From the NCBI RefSeq assembly GCF_043497005.1, contig NZ_JBIEKE010000005.1:4493-68492 (forward strand): a stretch of DNA of 64,000 bases, in the 5' to 3' direction. The notes below the pieces were generated by a model. It made no database searches. It saw only the letters and a program-made list of their open reading frames with translations, and was not told the DNA's origin. Both the position numbers and the translations under genes were made by a program. Position 1 is the first letter of the stretch, and each line of letters begins with the position of its first letter. This document shows positions 43,602 through 51,191 of the stretch, piece after piece. This stretch comes from Halobacillus_A sp043497005. Its GTDB lineage: Bacteria > Bacillota > Bacilli > Bacillales > Halobacillaceae.

Positions 43602-44198
43602 ATGAATAACGTGTATTGGAAGGCTATAAAAGATTGTGACTCCCAATATGATGGTAAGTTTTATTATGCCGTCAAAACCACAGGGATTTTTTGTCGCCCT
43701 TCTTGTAAATCAAAATTACCAAAAAAATATAACATTGACGTATTTTTAACTAAAAATGGGCCAATAAAGTACGGATATCGTCCATGTAAACGTTGTAGAC
43801 CAGATAAAGTTGAGTTCATATCAAATCAAGAAGAGCTATTAGTTCAAGCATTTCAATATATAGATAATCATTATAAAGAAGATTTGAAATTAGAACATAT
43901 AGGTGATGAGTTATATGTTAATAAGTTTTACCTACTGAAGATTTTCTCAAAACGTACAGATATGTCACCAATCCAATATGTTCGTTATAAAAGAATAGAG
44001 GAAGCTAAAAGCCTTATAGAATCCTCTGCTCGTTCTATTACCACGATTGCTTTAGATGTGGGTTTTAAAAGTCCTTCTCACTTTTCAACTGTCTTTAGTA
44101 AATTTGTTGGCATGACCCCAACACAATACAGAACAGCCTTACATTCTCCTAATAAGAAATCTTATCAGGAGAACCCGGATACTGAAGTTATAACTTAA
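43602..44198 (+). CDS. adaA: AdaA-type methylphosphotriester-DNA methyltransferase and regulator
   Basis: About 198 residues. The N-terminal Ada zinc domain has four Cys in FCRPSC and PCKRC; the first is the methyl acceptor. The C-terminal half is an AraC-type double helix-turn-helix (LEHIGDELYVNKFYLLKIFS and ITTIALDVGFKSPSHFSTVF). This is the layout of Bacillus AdaA, which senses methylated phosphates in DNA and switches on repair genes. With ogt on the other strand it forms an adaptive-response pair. GAGAGGTG precedes the ATG. Confidence 0.9.
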   Translation: MNNVYWKAIKDCDSQYDGKFYYAVKTTGIFCRPSCKSKLPKKYNIDVFLTKNGPIKYGYRPCKRCRPDKVEFISNQEELLVQAFQYIDNHYKEDLKLEHIGDELYVNKFYLLKIFSKRTDMSPIQYVRYKRIEEAKSLIESSARSITTIALDVGFKSPSHFSTVFSKFVGMTPTQYRTALHSPNKKSYQENPDTEVIT

Positions 44199-44229
44199 TC
44201 TAAGTTCATGAGAAATCTTTATTTAAGAG

Positions 44230-44320
44230 AGCAGACTTGCGTCTGCTTTTTTATTTTGGTTATTTTCTTTTCCCTTCGAGTCGTAAAACCCCACATTTTC
44301 TAACCTTGCAACAGGCAGGA
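44230..44320 (+). repeat. Structured intergenic repeat R1, copy C (incomplete)
   Basis: AGCAGACTTGCGTCTGCT with a T run, then a TTATTTTGGTTATTTTC block, TCGTAAAACCCCAC and TTTCTAACCTTGCAACAGG as in copy B, after which the similarity ends before the right arm. The stem at the start differs from copies A and B but pairs perfectly. It also serves as terminator of adaA. Confidence 0.65.
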
Positions 44321-44330
44321 AACCCTTACT

Positions 44331-44552
44331 ATGAGAACACTTCATGTTTTCCCCCCGATCCATGTCTTTTTCTCGCAGGATACCTATTTGATGAAAAACC
44401 CTACATTTCATGTAATTCGAGAAAGTGAGGAGTACAAAAACCAAACGCAATTTGCTCAATATTTAAAAGAACATGGTCTTCATTATGATCGATCTAAAAT
44501 CAATGTTTACTTAAAAAGAGAAATGATTCCAAGTCCTGATTTAGAGATTTAA
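44331..44552 (+). CDS. Short hypothetical frame, possibly a gene fragment
   Basis: 73 codons; the second half (FHVIRESEEYKNQTQFAQYL then KEHGLHYDRSKINVYLKREM) reads like a real protein segment with a small helix-turn-helix pattern. An ATG at 44391 would give 53 residues. The upstream part grows out of the broken repeat copy C, so this is probably the end of a truncated plasmid gene. Bases 44553-44787 show no gene. Confidence 0.3.
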   Translation: MRTLHVFPPIHVFFSQDTYLMKNPTFHVIRESEEYKNQTQFAQYLKEHGLHYDRSKINVYLKREMIPSPDLEI

Positions 44553-44787
44553 GATGTAAAATATTGGAAATTATCAATGTGTAAAGGATATTTAAAAAAA
44601 GAATTAGAAAGGGTCAAACCATAAAAGAATGGTTATTGTGGCTCTACCCTCAAGCAAATATCAGAGGATGAAGAAACGCTCTGTGATACGAGATGATATA
44701 TATATACAATTTATTCTGAACTCAAGTCCTGAAAAATTCCAGAAGGAAAAAGGGGGGTACCAAGAACATACGCACCAAAAGAATATA

Positions 44788-44817
44788 ACAAACGTAAACG
44801 TTGATGTTTACGTTTGT
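44788..44817. repeat. Dispersed hairpin repeat, copy 3
   Basis: ACAAACGTAAAC, spacer GTTGAT, then the reverse complement. Identical in arms and spacer to the copies at 61383 and 62880. Confidence 0.75.
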
Positions 44818-44993
44818 GTGATAAATGGCGTCTCCTTCATCGTTTTTAATCGTTTTCTCAAGCATTAGTCTGCTTGAATTATGCAGATTCTGATCATTAT
44901 TCTTTAGAAGTTCTATGATGTTTTTTGTTAATTAAGAAGAAAATTTTCTAATTATATTGAAAATTGCAACAAATAATGGTTTAATTAAAGGAA

Positions 44994-45007
44994 ATTGGTT
45001 GGGTCAC
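44994..45007 (+). promoter_or_regulatory. Regulon operator motif, site 1 (transporter operon)
   Basis: ATTGGTTGGGTCAC, about 185 bases before the transporter operon's first start. The same 14 bases occur at 54412 (plus strand) and, on the minus strand, at 54221-54234 and 58948-58961, each upstream of a sulfonate-region operon and pointing in its direction. Confidence 0.75.
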
Positions 45008-45056
45008 TGAGACATGGGAGTTAAATTCTTCAAACTAGTTAAAAAACTACATTTTT

Positions 45057-45070
45057 TGACAGCGCTTACA
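45057..45070 (+). promoter_or_regulatory. Candidate CcpA (cre) site upstream of the transporter operon
   Basis: TGACAGCGCTTACA fits the Bacillus cre consensus TGNNANCGNTNNCA at every defined position. It overlaps a TTGACA hexamer (45056-45061). Catabolite repression of the operon is the expected consequence if a CcpA protein is present in the host. Confidence 0.6.
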
Positions 45071-45190
45071 TAATGGAGGTGTCTTAGTTTTTTTCCAATC
45101 ATATTTCGTTAGGGCGTAAGGATGAATGTTTAGTGTTTGGACAAGGCGAAGAATAAGTTCACTAATTTAAACTTCTAGGAGGAGAAAAAG

Positions 45191-46180
45191 ATGAAAAAGG
45201 TTTATCTAATTGCTCTTTCATTATTTATGATGGTGATTGTTACTGCGTGTGGAAACCTGGGAAGTGAAGTCAGTAGCCAAGATATAGAATCGTATCCTGA
45301 TCAGGATGTGACAAACCTTGTCCCATTCAGTGCAGGAGGGACGACTGATGTCAATCAGAGAATTATCGAGTCCTTTTGGAAAGACCATTTTCCAGAAAAT
45401 ATGGTCATTGAATATCGTGAAGGTGCTGGAGGAGAAGTTGGTTTCGCTGAATTAGCAAAAGCAAAACCTGATGGATATATGATGGGATCCATTAATACTC
45501 CTCATATCATTTTACAGCCGTTGGCTCGTGAGACTCAGTTTGAATCTGATAGTTTTGATGTTTTAGCCCGTCTTGTCCACGATCCCCAAGTGTTGGCGGT
45601 CAAATCTGATAGTGATATAGAGACCCTGGACCAGTTTATTGAACAAGTAAAAGAAAAACCTAAAAGCTTATCTGTTGGTTTGACAGGTACTTACACAGGA
45701 GACCACTTAACAACATTAAAATTAATGGATGAAGCAGGGATTGAGGTTACAATGGTACCCCTTGCAGGTGCGGCTGATCAGGTCAAGCAATTACTTGGAG
45801 GGCATATTGATGCCATTATGGGGAACGTGGGAGATGTCACGAAAAATAAAGACCAGTTTAGAGTGCTAGCAATTGGTACGGAGGAGAGGCATGACTGGCT
45901 CCCAGAGGTTCCTACGTTTGAAGAACAAGGAGTCGATTTGGTCGCAGCGATTGACCGCGGGTTAGCCCTTCCAAAAGATACGCCGCAGGAGATTCAAGAT
46001 GAGTTGTTCAAGGCTTTAGAGGAAATTACAAGCTTACCTGAATATCAAAAGCAAATGGAAGAGGCCGGATTGGTTGCCGATTTCTTGCCGGGTGATGAAT
46101 GGGCGGAACTTATAAGTGAACAAAAGGTTGAAGCAGAAGAAACCCTAGAGAAGTTTGATGCAGATGAAATAGAAGAATAA
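45191..46180 (+). CDS. TctC-type solute-binding lipoprotein of a tripartite transporter
   Basis: About 329 residues. Signal peptide with lipobox (MMVIVTACG), then the BUG/TctC fold: LVPFSAGGTTDVNQRI, REGAGGEVGFAELAKAKPDG and AGAADQVKQLLGGHIDAIMG. It captures a carboxylate outside the membrane and passes it to TctAB. In known (S)-sulfolactate-degrading bacteria the corresponding subunit is SlcH, and the neighbours here fit that substrate. AGGAGGAG precedes the ATG. Confidence 0.85.
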   Translation: MKKVYLIALSLFMMVIVTACGNLGSEVSSQDIESYPDQDVTNLVPFSAGGTTDVNQRIIESFWKDHFPENMVIEYREGAGGEVGFAELAKAKPDGYMMGSINTPHIILQPLARETQFESDSFDVLARLVHDPQVLAVKSDSDIETLDQFIEQVKEKPKSLSVGLTGTYTGDHLTTLKLMDEAGIEVTMVPLAGAADQVKQLLGGHIDAIMGNVGDVTKNKDQFRVLAIGTEERHDWLPEVPTFEEQGVDLVAAIDRGLALPKDTPQEIQDELFKALEEITSLPEYQKQMEEAGLVADFLPGDEWAELISEQKVEAEETLEKFDADEIEE

Positions 46181-46226
46181 AACCTACTTTCATAACTATA
46201 CAAACGTTAAGGATAGGTGGGATAAC

Positions 46227-47765
46227 ATGCTTGGCGATCTATTAAATGGGTTAATTAATACACTCGACATAACAATTTTATTAATCATGACATTAGCTAC
46301 TATGGGAGGAATAGTCGTGGGGACACTCCCTGGTTTATCAGCAACTATGGGGGTAGCCCTGCTGGTCCCATTGACCTTTGGGATGGATGCTGGAACAGGT
46401 CTCTTAGCATTAGGTGCCTTATATATAGGGGCTATGTTCGGTGGGGCTAATTCTGCAATTCTTATAAATACCCCAGGGACTCCAGCCGCCGTAGCTACAA
46501 CCTTTGATGGCTACCCCCTTACAAAAAAAGGGCAGGCAGATAGAGCACTAATCACTGCATTACTAGCCTCGGTTGTTGGTGGTATTGTTGGAACTATCTT
46601 TCTTATTTTTTTAGCTACCCCTTTAGCAAATTTTGCATTAGGTTTTGGTCCTCCAGAGAATTTCTGGCTTGCTATATTCGGTTTAACCATTATTGGAGCT
46701 CTTGCTGGAAAATCTATTATTAAAGGGTTTATCGGTGGAACGTTTGGTCTGATGCTGGCTTTAATTGGGATGGATCCAGTGTCTGGGTATCCTCGTTTTA
46801 CGTTTGGATTTTATAATTTAGTTGAAGGAATAAACCTCCTTCCTGCGATGATCGGATTTTTTTCCATTCCCCAAGTCATTAGTATGATGGAACGGAAGGA
46901 TAAGTATATTGCTAAATATGAAGAACGAAAAGGAATCTACAAAAAAACAATCACTGAAACGCTTAAGAGGCGTGTGGTTTTATTAAGGAGCTCATTGATT
47001 GGCACATTTGTCGGGATGTTACCTGGTGCAGGAGGCAATGTGGCCGGATTTGTGGCTTATAATGAAACCAAACGTTTCTCCAAAACACCTCAAGAATTCG
47101 GAAAGGGCAATATCGATGGCGTTATCACGAGTGAATCTGCTAATAGTTCCACAGTAAGTTCATCACTCATTCCTCTATTGACCTTAGGGATTCCTGGTAG
47201 TCCGGTTGCTGCAGTCCTTTTAGGTGGATTACTCATCCATGGCTTACAGCCTGGAGCTGATCTATTCACAGAATCAAGTGGAGTTGCCTACACGTTTTTA
47301 ATGGGATTATTGGTAGCCAACATTTTGCTTTTACTAGTGGGGTTGATGGGAACGCGTTATTTTGCCAAAGCTATAGCGATTCCCGTTCATTATTTAGCCC
47401 CAATAATAGCCGTATTAGCCGTGATAGGCTCTTATTCAATCCGAAACAGTATGTTGGATGTTTTTGTTATGTTAGGGTGCGGCCTACTAGGGTACTTTGC
47501 CCTTAAGGTAGATATTACTCCAGGACCTATTGTGTTGGGGTTAGTGTTAGGGGTTATTGCTGAGAATGGCTTTGTATTATCGGCAGTTATATCTGAAACC
47601 GGTCCTAGCTTGTTTGTTTTATTCTTTACTCGTCCCATCTCTTTGATATTAATTATTCTTACGGTACTTTCCATTATCACTCCCCTATGGATGAACTTCC
47701 GTAGAAAGAAAAAGGATCAAGAGTCCCAAGATATAGAATCGTTACCCCATAAAAATGCGAGGTGA
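46227..47765 (+). CDS. TctA-type large membrane subunit of the tripartite transporter
   Basis: About 512 residues with about 12 membrane helices. Conserved segments GTLPGLSATMGVALLVPLTF, GGANSAILINTPGTPAAVAT and ITSESANSSTVSSSLIPLLT-like ITSESANSS-type repeats in the second half are diagnostic for TctA. It carries the substrate across the membrane, driven by an ion gradient. It lies between the TctC and TctB genes, the usual arrangement reversed only in subunit order. Confidence 0.88.
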   Translation: MLGDLLNGLINTLDITILLIMTLATMGGIVVGTLPGLSATMGVALLVPLTFGMDAGTGLLALGALYIGAMFGGANSAILINTPGTPAAVATTFDGYPLTKKGQADRALITALLASVVGGIVGTIFLIFLATPLANFALGFGPPENFWLAIFGLTIIGALAGKSIIKGFIGGTFGLMLALIGMDPVSGYPRFTFGFYNLVEGINLLPAMIGFFSIPQVISMMERKDKYIAKYEERKGIYKKTITETLKRRVVLLRSSLIGTFVGMLPGAGGNVAGFVAYNETKRFSKTPQEFGKGNIDGVITSESANSSTVSSSLIPLLTLGIPGSPVAAVLLGGLLIHGLQPGADLFTESSGVAYTFLMGLLVANILLLLVGLMGTRYFAKAIAIPVHYLAPIIAVLAVIGSYSIRNSMLDVFVMLGCGLLGYFALKVDITPGPIVLGLVLGVIAENGFVLSAVISETGPSLFVLFFTRPISLILIILTVLSIITPLWMNFRRKKKDQESQDIESLPHKNAR

Positions 47766-47770
47766 TTAAG

Positions 47771-48247
47771 GTGAAAAATGAAAGGTTGAAGGATATTTTA
47801 GTCGCAGTCATTGTTTTAGCGATAAGTGGTTTGTTCTATATCAATACGAGAACAATAACTCCACCCGCCGACATTTTCCCTAAAGTGGTTATTCTCATTT
47901 TTTCTACCTTAGGTACCCTCTTGCTTTTAAAAGCAATCTTTTATAAAAAACATGGCCAAGTAGAAGAGGGTGAAGAGGATGAAGAAGATACAGAAAAGAT
48001 TAATGTTAAAAGAAGATGGATTAGCATCATTAGCGTGATCGCTTATATGTTCCTTGTGCCGATTCTGGGTTTTTTTATTGCTAGTGGTTTGTTTTTGACC
48101 GCGATTAGTATCTACTTAAATGATGAAAAGATTAGTTTTAAATCATTGATTAAACCGGTGGCTATTTCAGTAGTGTGCATGTTGGTACTTTACGGGACAT
48201 TTGATGTATTTTTGAAAGTCCCGATACCAGGAGGTATCTTTCTTTAA
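47771..48247 (+). CDS. TctB-type small membrane subunit
   Basis: About 158 residues with four membrane helices (ILVAVIVLAISGLFYI, VVILIFSTLGTLLLL, ISIISVIAYMFLVPILGFFIAS and VAISVVCMLVLYGTF) and an acidic loop (EEGEEDEEDTEK) between the second and third. It is the small partner of TctA. The GTG at 47771 has GAGGTGA five bases upstream; the frame overlaps or abuts the TctA stop. Confidence 0.8.
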   Translation: MKNERLKDILVAVIVLAISGLFYINTRTITPPADIFPKVVILIFSTLGTLLLLKAIFYKKHGQVEEGEEDEEDTEKINVKRRWISIISVIAYMFLVPILGFFIASGLFLTAISIYLNDEKISFKSLIKPVAISVVCMLVLYGTFDVFLKVPIPGGIFL

Positions 48248-48283
48248 AAAATCTAGGGTAAGTATTTGAGTGGGAGGTGCGGA

Positions 48284-49051
48284 ATGTACATAATTATGTT
48301 AGGAATCGGTTTGTTTTGTGGAATGATTACCGGTTTGCTGTCTGTCGGAGGGGGAATCATTCTGGTATTCTCCCTTATGTTGCTCCTCCCTCTGATTTCT
48401 GGTACCCACTTTACCATGCAAACCATTGCTGGATTATCTATAATGCAAACTGTTTTTTCTACAGCCTCAGGTGGCTATTTTTATATTCAAAACCAGTTAG
48501 TAGATAAAATAGTGGTGTTGAGGCTAGGAATTCCTGCATTTATAGGAGGAATGATTGGGGTCATCATAGCAAGCAACTCCTCTGATTTTATTTTACGTGT
48601 TATTTTTGCTGGTTTAGCTATTGCGGCTGCTGTCATTATGCAAATTCCCAATAAACCTCAAGAGAAGCACACTTCCTTTCACTTTTCACCTTTATCCTCT
48701 ACTTTAACCGTAATAGCAGGTCTTTCTATTGGTACCATAGGTGGATTAGTAGGTGTAGCTGCTGGTTTTATTTTTGTTCCTCTCATGATTTTTGTTTATA
48801 AATTACCCATTAAAAAAGCCATTGGTTCAAGTTTGATTACTTGTTTTCTTTTGGCCGTAGGAAGTTTTATTACGAAATTAAGTGTGGAAGCTGTTCCTCT
48901 TGGTTATGGAATCATGTTGATCATAGGAGGAGTTTTAGGAGCGCAAATTGGCGGTCGTATAACGTTAAACTTAAGGTCCATTACCCTAAAAAGGTTTGCA
49001 GCATATTCAATCTTAATCATAAGTATCAAACTGTTTTATGACCTATTTTGA
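48284..49051 (+). CDS. TauE/SafE-type exporter, probably for sulfite or sulfate
   Basis: About 255 residues with about eight membrane helices. Two related halves each begin with the family motif: GMITGLLSVGGGIILVFSLM and GTIGGLVGVAAGFIFVPLMI. TauE/SafE proteins export sulfite, sulfoacetate and related anions. In an operon for sulfonate uptake, with a sulfo-lyase nearby that releases sulfite, export of sulfite is the natural reading. ATG at 48284 with GGGAGG upstream; a TTG at 48266 is less likely. Confidence 0.8.
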   Translation: MYIIMLGIGLFCGMITGLLSVGGGIILVFSLMLLLPLISGTHFTMQTIAGLSIMQTVFSTASGGYFYIQNQLVDKIVVLRLGIPAFIGGMIGVIIASNSSDFILRVIFAGLAIAAAVIMQIPNKPQEKHTSFHFSPLSSTLTVIAGLSIGTIGGLVGVAAGFIFVPLMIFVYKLPIKKAIGSSLITCFLLAVGSFITKLSVEAVPLGYGIMLIIGGVLGAQIGGRITLNLRSITLKRFAAYSILIISIKLFYDLF

Positions 49052-49094
49052 TTATAATATAAATGTCTAGAATCCAAAGAAGAGGTGACGTTTG

Positions 49095-49544
49095 ATGCAG
49101 GTGAAAACAGGAAATTATAATAAGACGGATCAAGGAAAAAGGAGGAGAAATAGGGCCTCGCTGAAGGTAATACTTATGACGCTGATGGTCAGTCTCGTAT
49201 TTGGGCTGACCGCCTGTGGAGGCTCAGAAGAAGACACAGGTTCAGAAGAAATGGAAGAAACCGGCGGAGAAGAGAATACGTCGGGGAATAATCTTGATAT
49301 CTCTGCGACGAATTTTGAATTTGACCAGTCAGAATATACTGTAGAATCCGGAGAAGAGGTTACGGTGAATTTAACGAACGAACAAGGAGCCCACGGGATA
49401 GTAATCGATGAGTTTGATGTTAATATGGAAGGAGAAGGTTCTACTACTTTTACTCCTGAAAAGCCGGGAGAGTATACGATTGAGTGCAGCATACCTTGCG
49501 GTGAAGGACATGAAGATATGCAGTCTACGTTGGTTGTTGAATAG
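49095..49544 (+). CDS. Cupredoxin lipoprotein with a CuA-like site
   Basis: About 149 residues. Basic N-terminus, a signal peptide with lipobox (FGLTACGG), an acidic low-complexity linker, then a cupredoxin domain (about 65-149). The copper ligands are those of the binuclear CuA centre of cytochrome oxidase subunit II: His in GAHGI, and CSIPCGEGHEDM with two Cys, one His and one Met. It is last in the transporter operon. A role in electron transfer or copper handling is possible; how it relates to sulfonates is not known. Confidence 0.8.
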   Translation: MQVKTGNYNKTDQGKRRRNRASLKVILMTLMVSLVFGLTACGGSEEDTGSEEMEETGGEENTSGNNLDISATNFEFDQSEYTVESGEEVTVNLTNEQGAHGIVIDEFDVNMEGEGSTTFTPEKPGEYTIECSIPCGEGHEDMQSTLVVE

Positions 49545-49576
49545 GATTTAATAAAACATAACTAGCTAAAAATAAC

Positions 49577-49620
49577 AAAAAAAGGTTTCGATCAAAGAAC
49601 GATGATCGAAACCTTTTTTT
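49577..49620. terminator. Strong bidirectional terminator
   Basis: AAAAAAAGGTTTCGATC pairs with GATCGAAACCTTTTTTT around a 10-nt loop, between the convergent transporter and fumarase/dehydrogenase operons. Confidence 0.9.
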
Positions 49621-49628
49621 GTTATCTT

Positions 49629-50225
49629 TTATATCTCACTTAGTATATTATCTAGGTTTTGCCTCGCTATTTTTTTTATATCTTTGTACTTATTATTCCC
49701 GTGAGAATCGATAGAGACAATCAGAGGACCGAAATCTTTTACTCTGAATTTCCATATGGCTTCAGGCATAAGGTCTTCCCACCATATATCTTCAATAGCT
49801 TCTACTTGTGTTGTTTCTAATGCTGCAGAACCACCAAGAATGGTAAAGTAACACCCCTTATGATCAACGAGAGCCTGGCTTCCTTCATCTAACAGACCTC
49901 CTTTTCCTACAATGACACGAACACCATAATCTTTCATCAATCCCCTTGTAAAACGATCCATTCGGTAGCTCGTAGTCGTACCGATGCTCACTTTTTCGTA
50001 TGTTCCATCTTCTAGTTTTCGCACGCCAGGTGCTGTATGAAGACCAATGGCCCCTTTTAACTGGGGTTTCAAATCTTCTGGTAAATCTACCTTATGATCA
50101 AACAGACGAATTAAATTTGCATCCCTTATCCCAAAGATAATCCCTTCCAGAGTAACAGTATCACCCGTATATAACTTGTCTATATCTTCATCGGTTAACG
50201 GGGCTTTTAATTGGTAATGAGCCAT
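49629..50225 (-). CDS. Class I fumarase/tartrate dehydratase-like beta subunit
   Basis: About 198 residues. GDTVTLEGIIFGIRDA, GAIGLHTAPG, GTTTSYRMD and VGKGGLLDEG are typical of the C-terminal (beta) part of two-subunit class I fumarases and L(+)-tartrate dehydratases. Together with the alpha subunit it adds or removes water at a C4-dicarboxylate double bond. The exact substrate cannot be told; the shared operator suggests a task in sulfonate use. Gene lies 17 bases after the alpha gene on the minus strand. Confidence 0.82.
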   Translation of the reverse strand: MAHYQLKAPLTDEDIDKLYTGDTVTLEGIIFGIRDANLIRLFDHKVDLPEDLKPQLKGAIGLHTAPGVRKLEDGTYEKVSIGTTTSYRMDRFTRGLMKDYGVRVIVGKGGLLDEGSQALVDHKGCYFTILGGSAALETTQVEAIEDIWWEDLMPEAIWKFRVKDFGPLIVSIDSHGNNKYKDIKKIARQNLDNILSEI

Positions 50226-50242
50226 ACATTTCTTCCTTTCCG

Positions 50243-51169
50243 TTAATAGGTGATTTCTGGTTTTGCTTCGTGACTTTTAAAGGTAGCTCTCATTCTTCGT
50301 GCTGGCCAGCACATCATATTTACAGCGACGGGGTTACAGGTCATATGGGTATCAGCAGCCTCGATTTGGACAGCTAAAGCCGTGGTGTTGCCTCCTAATC
50401 CATGTGCTCCAATCCCCATTTTATTAATAGCTGTATATAATTCTTCTTCCAATTCTTGAACATCCGGGTCAGGGTTCTGGGAACCCACCTCACGTGCGGC
50501 TGCCTTTTTAGCTAGGGCTGCGCATTTGTCTGCGGATCCACCAAGACCAATTCCTACAATGGTAGGAGGGCAAGGGTTGGCACCCGATTCAAACACACAT
50601 TCAAGTACATATTTTTTAATGCCTTCTATCCCCTCGGCAGGGGTCAACATTTTAAGGTAACTCATATTTTCAGAACCGGATCCTTTGGGAACAATCATTA
50701 TTTCTATTTCATTTCCTTCCACAAACTCATAATGGATGACGGGAATCTGTTCTCCAGTAGATGTGCCGTGATTTTTTCTCGTTAATGTATTGACGATACT
50801 GCTTCGAAGAGGATGTTCTAATGTTGCACGCTCTGTTCCTTTTCGTATCGCTTGCTCTAATCGTAATCCATCAAACCGAACTTGGTTTCCAACTTTCACA
50901 AAATAAACGGGTATGCCCGTATCCTGGCAGATCAACAATTTTTCATCATCAGCAGTCGATACGGTTTTAATAAGTGTCGCTAAAATATCTTTTCCACTTT
51001 CCAATTGTTCCTTTTCATGAGCTTTTTCTAAAGCTACCCTTACATCAGGCGGTAAATCCTTAAGGGATTCAATATATAGAGTTTTACATGCTTCTTCTAC
51101 CTTCTGATAAAAATTCTCATCCACTTCCCAAGCATTTTTATAGGAAGCAACATAATCGGCAACAGCCAT
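50243..51169 (-). CDS. Class I fumarase/tartrate dehydratase-like alpha subunit
   Basis: About 308 residues. The three Cys expected to hold the 4Fe-4S cluster are in LLICQDTGIPVYF, SGANPCPPT and HMTCNPVAVNMMCW. Other family segments: IVPKGSGSENMSYLKMLTPAEG and GIGLGGSADKCAALAKKA. The iron-sulfur dehydratase normally interconverts fumarate and malate; homologues act on tartrate or mesaconate. It is cotranscribed with succinate dehydrogenase-like genes, giving an oxidation-plus-hydration module. Confidence 0.85.
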   Translation of the reverse strand: MAVADYVASYKNAWEVDENFYQKVEEACKTLYIESLKDLPPDVRVALEKAHEKEQLESGKDILATLIKTVSTADDEKLLICQDTGIPVYFVKVGNQVRFDGLRLEQAIRKGTERATLEHPLRSSIVNTLTRKNHGTSTGEQIPVIHYEFVEGNEIEIMIVPKGSGSENMSYLKMLTPAEGIEGIKKYVLECVFESGANPCPPTIVGIGLGGSADKCAALAKKAAAREVGSQNPDPDVQELEEELYTAINKMGIGAHGLGGNTTALAVQIEAADTHMTCNPVAVNMMCWPARRMRATFKSHEAKPEITY

Positions 51170-51191
51170 GTGAGAAACACTCCTTTAAAAA

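Noticed and set aside
44629..44868. Small gene in the plus strand
   Set aside because: It runs through the dispersed hairpin at 44788 and encodes no recognisable protein; judged accidental.
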